Source of the DNA: Bifidobacteriaceae bacterium
Lineage (GTDB): Bacteria; Actinomycetota; Actinomycetes; Actinomycetales; WQXJ01
DNA length: 64,000 nucleotides
Assembly: GCA_031272885.1 (NCBI GenBank)
Contig: JAISSX010000043.1
Span: 1-64,000, forward strand
Direction of reading: 5' to 3'
Part shown: positions 59,712 through 64,000 of the stretch, one piece after another
How the letters are laid out: every line of letters begins with the position of its first letter
Numbering within the stretch: the first letter of the stretch is position 1
The notes under the pieces: model-generated
Seen by the model: only the letters and a program-made list of their open reading frames with translations
Told to the model about the DNA's origin: nothing
Databases searched by the model: none
Translations under genes and position numbers: made by a program

Positions 59712-60386
59712 ATGAGCCCACAAGCCACCCGAAGCCGCGTCCAACGCGGCACCAAGGGCCTGACCCCGCGCCAGCGCGCAGTCCTGGATTGCATCATGGA
59801 ATCGCTGGACCGGCGCGGTTATCCGCCGTCGATGCGTGAGATCGCCGCGGTCGTCAACCTGAAAAGCCCGTCCAGCGTCAAACACCAGTTGCTGGCCCTC
59901 GAATCCAAAGGCTACCTGCGGCGCGACCCGCACATGCCGCGCGCCATGGAAGTGATGGACCCGGATGCGGACGTGCCCCAACGGTTGCGCTTCCTGCAGG
60001 CCACCGGTCCCCGGCCGCGCTACGTGCCCCTGGTGGGCCGCATCGCCGCGGGTGTGCCCATCCTGGCCGAGCAGATGGTGGACGGCCTCTATCCGCTGCC
60101 ACGGGAGATCGTGGGCGACGGCGAGGTCTTCATGCTGAAGGTGCAGGGTGACTCGATGATCGGGGCCGCCATCGCCGACGGTGACATGGTGGTGGTACGG
60201 GCCCAGCCGTCAGCCGAGAACGGTGAGATAGTGGCCGCGTTGCTTGATGACGAGGCCACCATCAAGACCCTGTCGGTCAAGGACGGCCGGGTCTGGCTGG
60301 TGCCGCAGAACCCCGCCTACCAGCCCATCGAGGGCCACAAGGCCACCATCTTGGGCAAGGTGGTGTCGGTGGTGCGGTCGCTCTAG
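59712..60386 (+). CDS. lexA: SOS repressor LexA
   Basis: 224 residues. N-terminal winged helix ([23 protein letters not shown]), self-cleavage site Ala113-Gly114 in GRIAAGVPI, catalytic Ser148 (QGDSMIG) and Lys185 (ATIKTL). An AAGGAGG ribosome site lies 6 nt before the ATG. It represses DNA-damage genes, probably including its divergent LysM neighbour through the palindrome at 59550-59577. Confidence 0.96.
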   Translation: MSPQATRSRVQRGTKGLTPRQRAVLDCIMESLDRRGYPPSMREIAAVVNLKSPSSVKHQLLALESKGYLRRDPHMPRAMEVMDPDADVPQRLRFLQATGPRPRYVPLVGRIAAGVPILAEQMVDGLYPLPREIVGDGEVFMLKVQGDSMIGAAIADGDMVVVRAQPSAENGEIVAALLDDEATIKTLSVKDGRVWLVPQNPAYQPIEGHKATILGKVVSVVRSL

Positions 60387-60477
60387 GTCCGCCGCAAGCG
60401 CTGCAGTCCAACTGGAAGCGCTCTCGCCCGGCGTGGCACAGGTCGCGGTAAAGGTCGCGGTACAGGTCCAAGCCGGC

Positions 60478-61932
60478 TCAGACGGCCGCGGCAGCCAATT
60501 CCGCCGCTAGGCCCTGCCCCACCAAGGCCACCAGGTGCGTGCCGGACTCCAGGTAAGACTCCTCCAGCAACTCGCCTTCTTGGTGGGCCCGGCTGACCAA
60601 GTCGCCGCGGGCATAGGGCACCACCAGGTCAACCCTGACCGGCGGACGCGGTAGCGCGGCCGTCAGCCGGTCCCGCAGTTGGTCCAGACCGGCGCCTGTG
60701 GCGGCCGAGACGGCCACGCCCTCCGGGTGCTCGGCCAGCAACGACACCAGCGCTTCAGCCGGAGCAATGTCGGCCTTGTTGAACACCAGCAGTTCACGGG
60801 CCTGCACGGCGTCATCGGCCCCCACCTCGCGCAAGACCTGGCGCACCGCCGCGATCTGGCCCTCGGGATCATCGTGGGAGGCGTCGACCACGTGCAGCAG
60901 CACGTCTGCATCCAGCGATTCCTCCAGGGTGGACGCGAACGCGGCCACCAGTTGGTGGGGCAGGTTGCGCACAAAACCCACCGTGTCGGTCAGCGTGAAG
61001 GTGCGGCCATCCGCCGTCTGCGACGCCCGCACCGACGTGTCCAGCGTGGCGAACAAGGTGTTATCCACCATCACGCCGGCGCCGGTCAGGGCGTTCAACA
61101 GCGAAGACTTGCCGGCATTGGTGTAGCCCACAATCGCCACCGACGGCACGCCACCCCGCACCCGGGAGGCCCGCCTGGCGGCCCGGCCGGGCGCCATCGC
61201 CCGCAACTCGCGACGCAACTTGGCCATGCGGGCCCGGATGCGCCGACGGTCCAACTCGATCTTGGTTTCGCCAGGGCCACGCGAGCCGATGCCGGCGCCG
61301 CCCGCCACGCGGCCACCGGCCTGGCGCGACATCGAGTCGCCCCAACCACGCAGGCGCGGCAGCAGGTATTCCAGTTGCGCCAACTCAACCTGCGCCTTGC
61401 CTTCGCGGGACTTGGCGTGAGCCGCGAAAATGTCCAAGATCAGGGCCGTGCGATCAACCACCTTGACCTTGACCACATCCTCAAGGGCGCGGCGCTGCGA
61501 GGGACCCAACTCGCCATCGGCAATCACCGTGTCGGCCTCGAGGGAAGCCACGACATCGGCCAGCTCCATCGCCTTGCCGGAACCGAAATAGGTGGCTGGA
61601 TCCGGTGCCGGCCGGCGCTGCAGCAGGCCGTCCAAGACCTGTGAACCGGCCGTCTCGGCCAGGGCCGCCAGTTCGCGCAGCGAGACCTCAGCCGCCGCCC
61701 GCGTCACCTGCCCGCCATACAGGCCGATCAACACCACCCGCTCCAGGCGCAACTGCCGGTACTCGACCTCGGTGACGTCCTCCAGTTCGGTCGACAAGCC
61801 GGGCACACGGCGTAAGGCGGTGCGTTCCTCCAACTCAAGCTGGTCCCACGCATCGCCTGCCACCGTGGCCTCATCCTGCAGGGCAGTGCCTGCCCGGGAG
61901 AGGATCCGGTCAACTGGGTCGGTCGATGTCAC
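60478..61932 (-). CDS. hflX: GTPase HflX
   Basis: 484 residues. N-terminal HflX domain (ERVVLIGLYGGQ, YFGSGKAMEL), connector GIGSRGPGETKIELDRRRI, and G domain GYTNAGKSSLLNALTG with DTVGF and NKAD. It splits stalled or damaged ribosomes. The GTG at 61932 follows TAGGCT by 8 nt (leaderless arrangement); the frame is open to 61992 but that part lacks conservation. It is convergent with lexA; the 91-bp gap contains a short GGTCGCGGTA tandem. Confidence 0.93.
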   Translation of the reverse strand: MTSTDPVDRILSRAGTALQDEATVAGDAWDQLELEERTALRRVPGLSTELEDVTEVEYRQLRLERVVLIGLYGGQVTRAAAEVSLRELAALAETAGSQVLDGLLQRRPAPDPATYFGSGKAMELADVVASLEADTVIADGELGPSQRRALEDVVKVKVVDRTALILDIFAAHAKSREGKAQVELAQLEYLLPRLRGWGDSMSRQAGGRVAGGAGIGSRGPGETKIELDRRRIRARMAKLRRELRAMAPGRAARRASRVRGGVPSVAIVGYTNAGKSSLLNALTGAGVMVDNTLFATLDTSVRASQTADGRTFTLTDTVGFVRNLPHQLVAAFASTLEESLDADVLLHVVDASHDDPEGQIAAVRQVLREVGADDAVQARELLVFNKADIAPAEALVSLLAEHPEGVAVSAATGAGLDQLRDRLTAALPRPPVRVDLVVPYARGDLVSRAHQEGELLEESYLESGTHLVALVGQGLAAELAAAAV

Positions 61933-61940
61933 GGGAGCCA

Positions 61941-61946
61941 AGCCTA
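61941..61946 (-). promoter_or_regulatory. -10 hexamer of a leaderless promoter (hflX)
   Basis: TAGGCT ends 8 nt before the GTG start, with no ribosome site between. It is identical to the hexamers before lspA and dapF. Confidence 0.5.
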
Positions 61947-62054
61947 CTGGCCGCCGCCACCCTCTGTCTGTGAGGCGGCAGCGGCGCCGCAACCAGGGCG
62001 GCTCCGTCGACCGGGGCAGCCGGTTCAGCCCGGGCGGCCATTACCCTGGGAGGC

Positions 62055-62684
62055 GTGGAGCACTACTTCGCGGCCGATGCCGCCCCGCTGGACCCGGCCG
62101 AACTCACCACCCGGCACGTCCGCCTGGCCGGCTTCGAGGTGGATGTAGTGACCGCCCCCGGTGTCTTCTCCGCCCACCGGGTTGACCTGGGAACGTCGGT
62201 CCTGTTGCGCACCGTGGCTGGCGAAGCGGGTGGCCTACCCCCCACCGGCACGCTGGTAGACCTGGGCTGCGGCTGGGGTCCCCTGGCCATCACGATGGCG
62301 CTGACCTGCCCGGACGCCCAGGTTTGGGGCATCGACATCAACCCCCGGGCCCTCGAACTGACACGGTTAAACGCCGGGCGCTTGAACCTCGCCAACCTGC
62401 AAGCGACGGTGCCCAACGACGTCCCTGAAGGTTGGATGCAACACCCAGCCGGCGCCATCGACGTCATCTGGTCGAACCCACCCATCCGGGTGGGCAAAGA
62501 GGCGCTGCATGAGTTGCTGACCACGTGGCTGGCCCGGCTGACCGCCACCGGCCACGCCGATCTGGTGGTGCAGAAGAACCTCGGCTCCGATTCACTGCAA
62601 AGCTGGTTGACCGACCAGGGCTACCCCACCGAGCGCCTGGCCAGCGCCAAGGGCTACCGGGTGCTGCGGGCAACCAAGGCGTGA
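62055..62684 (+). CDS. RsmC-like class I methyltransferase (small form)
   Basis: 209 residues. SAM motif LVDLGCGWGPLAITMAL, GIDINPRALELTRLNA, and catalytic SNPPIRVGK, the N-methyltransferase signature NPP of the RsmC/RlmG group. It lacks the N-terminal pseudo-methyltransferase half of E. coli RsmC, as is normal for Gram-positive homologues. The likely target is a guanine N2 in 16S rRNA. It starts with GTG 7 nt after TACCCT; GGGAGG is only 1 nt from the start, so a leaderless transcript is more plausible. Confidence 0.87.
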   Translation: MEHYFAADAAPLDPAELTTRHVRLAGFEVDVVTAPGVFSAHRVDLGTSVLLRTVAGEAGGLPPTGTLVDLGCGWGPLAITMALTCPDAQVWGIDINPRALELTRLNAGRLNLANLQATVPNDVPEGWMQHPAGAIDVIWSNPPIRVGKEALHELLTTWLARLTATGHADLVVQKNLGSDSLQSWLTDQGYPTERLASAKGYRVLRATKA

Positions 62685-62693
62685 AGTCTGAGG

Positions 62694-62763
62694 CCTGAAC
62701 AAGGCGGCCTGAACAGCGACACCTGAACAGCGACACCTGAACAGTGACACCTGAACAAGAGCC
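62694..62763. repeat. 14-bp tandem repeat, five units
   Basis: CCTGAACAGCGACA and variants repeat exactly every 14 bp from 62694 to 62763, filling the gap between two convergent genes and ending precisely at the dapF stop codon. Confidence 0.88.
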
Positions 62764-63669
62764 CTAGAGCAACTGCCCCCGTGCCACCAGTTCGGCCGGA
62801 CCCGTCAACTCCACCACGTCATCGAGCATCCGTACCCGCAAGCGGCCGCCCGGCACATTGACCGTCCAAGTGGTAGGGCCCGCCGGCCCTGACCAAGCCC
62901 AAGCCGCCAAGGCGGCAGCGCACGCGCCGGTGCCGCAGGACAGGGTCTCGCCCACGCCGCGCTCATAGACTCGCATCGTGATTTCGCCCTCCGTATCACC
63001 CACCGAAACAGGCGACAACACCACGAACTCGACATTGGTGCCGTTCTTAGGCGCCGGCGTCACCTGCGGCATCTCCCGCAGCGACAAGGCAGCCAGTTCT
63101 TCCGCCGTCACCGACGCCACCACGTGCGGATTGCCAACACTGACCGACAAGCCACCCAAAGGCCGCTCCACGCCATCGGCAAACACCTGCACGTCGCAGG
63201 ACCGCCGCACCGCCGCCTGGCCACCCGGGAACTTCCAAGCCCCCAGGTCAGCCGCGTACTCGTGACCGTCACAACGCACCTCGCAGACCCCCGCCCGGGT
63301 ACCCACCGACACCGTGTCGCCATCGCCCAACGTCACCAGACCCTGGTCTTGCAGGAAGGCCACGAAAACACGTACGCCGTTGCCGCACATCTCCGCCAAC
63401 GAGCCATCCGCGTTGCGATAGTCCATGAACCACTCGGCCGCCGGGTCTAGGGCCAGAACCGTCTGCCCCTCTTCGACGTGCTCCGAACGAACCGCCCTGA
63501 TCACGCCATCGGCGCCGATGCCAAACCGCCGGTCCGCCAGGCCGGCCGCCAGTTCGGCCGTGAAGTCGATCACGCCGTCGGGGTCGGCAAACAACACAAA
63601 ATCGTTACCGGTGCCGTGGCCCTTGGTGAACTGCAGGCCCGCCGGGGCACCCTCCATGCTTGTAGGCAC
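62764..63669 (-). CDS. dapF: Diaminopimelate epimerase
   Basis: 301 residues. The two catalytic cysteines are Cys95 (EMCGNGVR) and Cys245 (LSCGTGACAAAL), with KGHGTGNDFVLF at the N terminus. It converts LL- to meso-diaminopimelate for lysine and peptidoglycan. I chose the GTG at 63669 because TAGGCT ends 6 nt upstream; an ATG at 63657 and a TTG at 63675 are also in frame. The -10 hexamer overlaps the miaA stop codon TAG. Confidence 0.94.
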   Translation of the reverse strand: MPTSMEGAPAGLQFTKGHGTGNDFVLFADPDGVIDFTAELAAGLADRRFGIGADGVIRAVRSEHVEEGQTVLALDPAAEWFMDYRNADGSLAEMCGNGVRVFVAFLQDQGLVTLGDGDTVSVGTRAGVCEVRCDGHEYAADLGAWKFPGGQAAVRRSCDVQVFADGVERPLGGLSVSVGNPHVVASVTAEELAALSLREMPQVTPAPKNGTNVEFVVLSPVSVGDTEGEITMRVYERGVGETLSCGTGACAAALAAWAWSGPAGPTTWTVNVPGGRLRVRMLDDVVELTGPAELVARGQLL

Positions 63670-63675
63670 CCGCAA

Positions 63676-63681
63676 AGCCTA
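63676..63681 (-). promoter_or_regulatory. -10 hexamer overlapping the miaA stop codon (dapF promoter)
   Basis: TAGGCT on the minus strand begins with the TAG stop codon of miaA and ends 6 nt before the dapF GTG. This suggests dapF can be transcribed independently of miaA. Confidence 0.5.
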
Positions 63682-64000
63682 GCCCAACACCGCCAATGCC
63701 TGATCCACCACGCTCTGGCCGGCACCGTCCAACCAGGTGATACGGGGGTCACGGCGGAACCATTTGCGCTGGCGGCGAGACAGTTGGCGGGTGGCAAGGG
63801 CGATCTGATCCGTCGCCTGTCCCAGGTCTAGGAGACCGTCCAACACCGCCAGAGCCTGGCTGTAGCCGATGGCCCGCGAGGCCGTCTTGCCTGCTCGCAA
63901 CCCCTGATCGGCCAGGCGTGCAGCCTCTTCCACCAGGCCGGCGGCCATCATGGCGGTGGCCCGTTGGCTGATGCGCTGGTCCAGGACGTTGTTGTCCAGG
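63679..64000 (-). CDS. miaA: tRNA dimethylallyltransferase, C-terminal part
   Basis: The frame enters from the right edge (LDNNVLDQRISQRATAMM) and ends at 63679. About 107 residues are visible, with the C-terminal MiaA signatures TASRAIGYSQAL and RQLSRRQRKWFRRDPRITWLD. MiaA prenylates A37 of tRNAs reading UNN codons. The N-terminal P-loop part lies outside the window. The order miaA-dapF-hflX is typical of actinobacteria. Confidence 0.92.
   Translation of the reverse strand, partial: LDNNVLDQRISQRATAMMAAGLVEEAARLADQGLRAGKTASRAIGYSQALAVLDGLLDLGQATDQIALATRQLSRRQRKWFRRDPRITWLDGAGQSVVDQALAVLG

Overview
The window is chromosomal DNA from a high-G+C actinobacterium (roughly two-thirds G+C by eye). 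It has an ftsA-less division cluster with sepF and divIVA/wag31, a DUF3040 protein, a PAC2 protein, a HelD-type helicase and a WYL regulator beside a mycothiol-type DinB-fold protein. It also has the order miaA-dapF-hflX-lexA-nrdR-nrdJ, and many start codons directly behind a -10 hexamer (leaderless transcripts). MurE carries the DNPR signature and dapF is present, which points to meso-diaminopimelate peptidoglycan. The genus cannot be named from this window.

Layout. 1-7.2 kb: accessory genes (partial membrane protein, CE7-type esterase, receptor Ser/Thr kinase, minimal zincin, SDR, WYL regulator divergent from a DinB-fold protein, membrane protein). 7.2-13.9 kb: dnaE, then a divergent aldehyde dehydrogenase / zinc alcohol dehydrogenase pair. 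13.9-19.2 kb: rluD, lspA, divIVA, yggT, sepF, pgeF and ftsZ, the distal half of the dcw region. 19.25-32.1 kb: about 13 kb wedged between ftsZ and ftsQ, normally neighbours in actinobacteria. It holds three large paralogous surface proteins and about 3 kb of non-coding repeat arrays and hairpins. 32.2-47.2 kb: the proximal dcw operon in translationally coupled order mraZ-rsmH-ftsL-ftsI-murE-murF-mraY-murD-ftsW-murG-murC-ftsQ. 47.7-54.4 kb: DUF3040, dinB, a spermidine-synthase-fold protein, cspA, PAC2 and helD. 54.5-64 kb: serA, nrdRJ with NrdR boxes, a LysM protein and lexA around an SOS-type palindrome, hflX, an RsmC-like methyltransferase, dapF and the 3' end of miaA.

Two things stand out. 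First, the three surface proteins share an odd architecture: signal peptide, short linker, a complete LPYTG sorting signal near the N terminus, a second signal-peptide-like segment, then YDG/MBG-type repeats and a conserved acidic tail with no C-terminal anchor. Second, intergenic regions are full of palindromic elements. Two families have related ends (CTCGCGAGGAGG). Several families share a loop core resembling CGTTTNYGCAGGTCA although their arms differ. Some copies supply the last codons of a neighbouring gene or its ribosome binding site. The ftsZ-proximal intergenic region is a mosaic of such repeats with periods of 31, about 41-42 and about 136 bp.

No tRNA, rRNA, CRISPR array, transposase or prophage gene was recognised.
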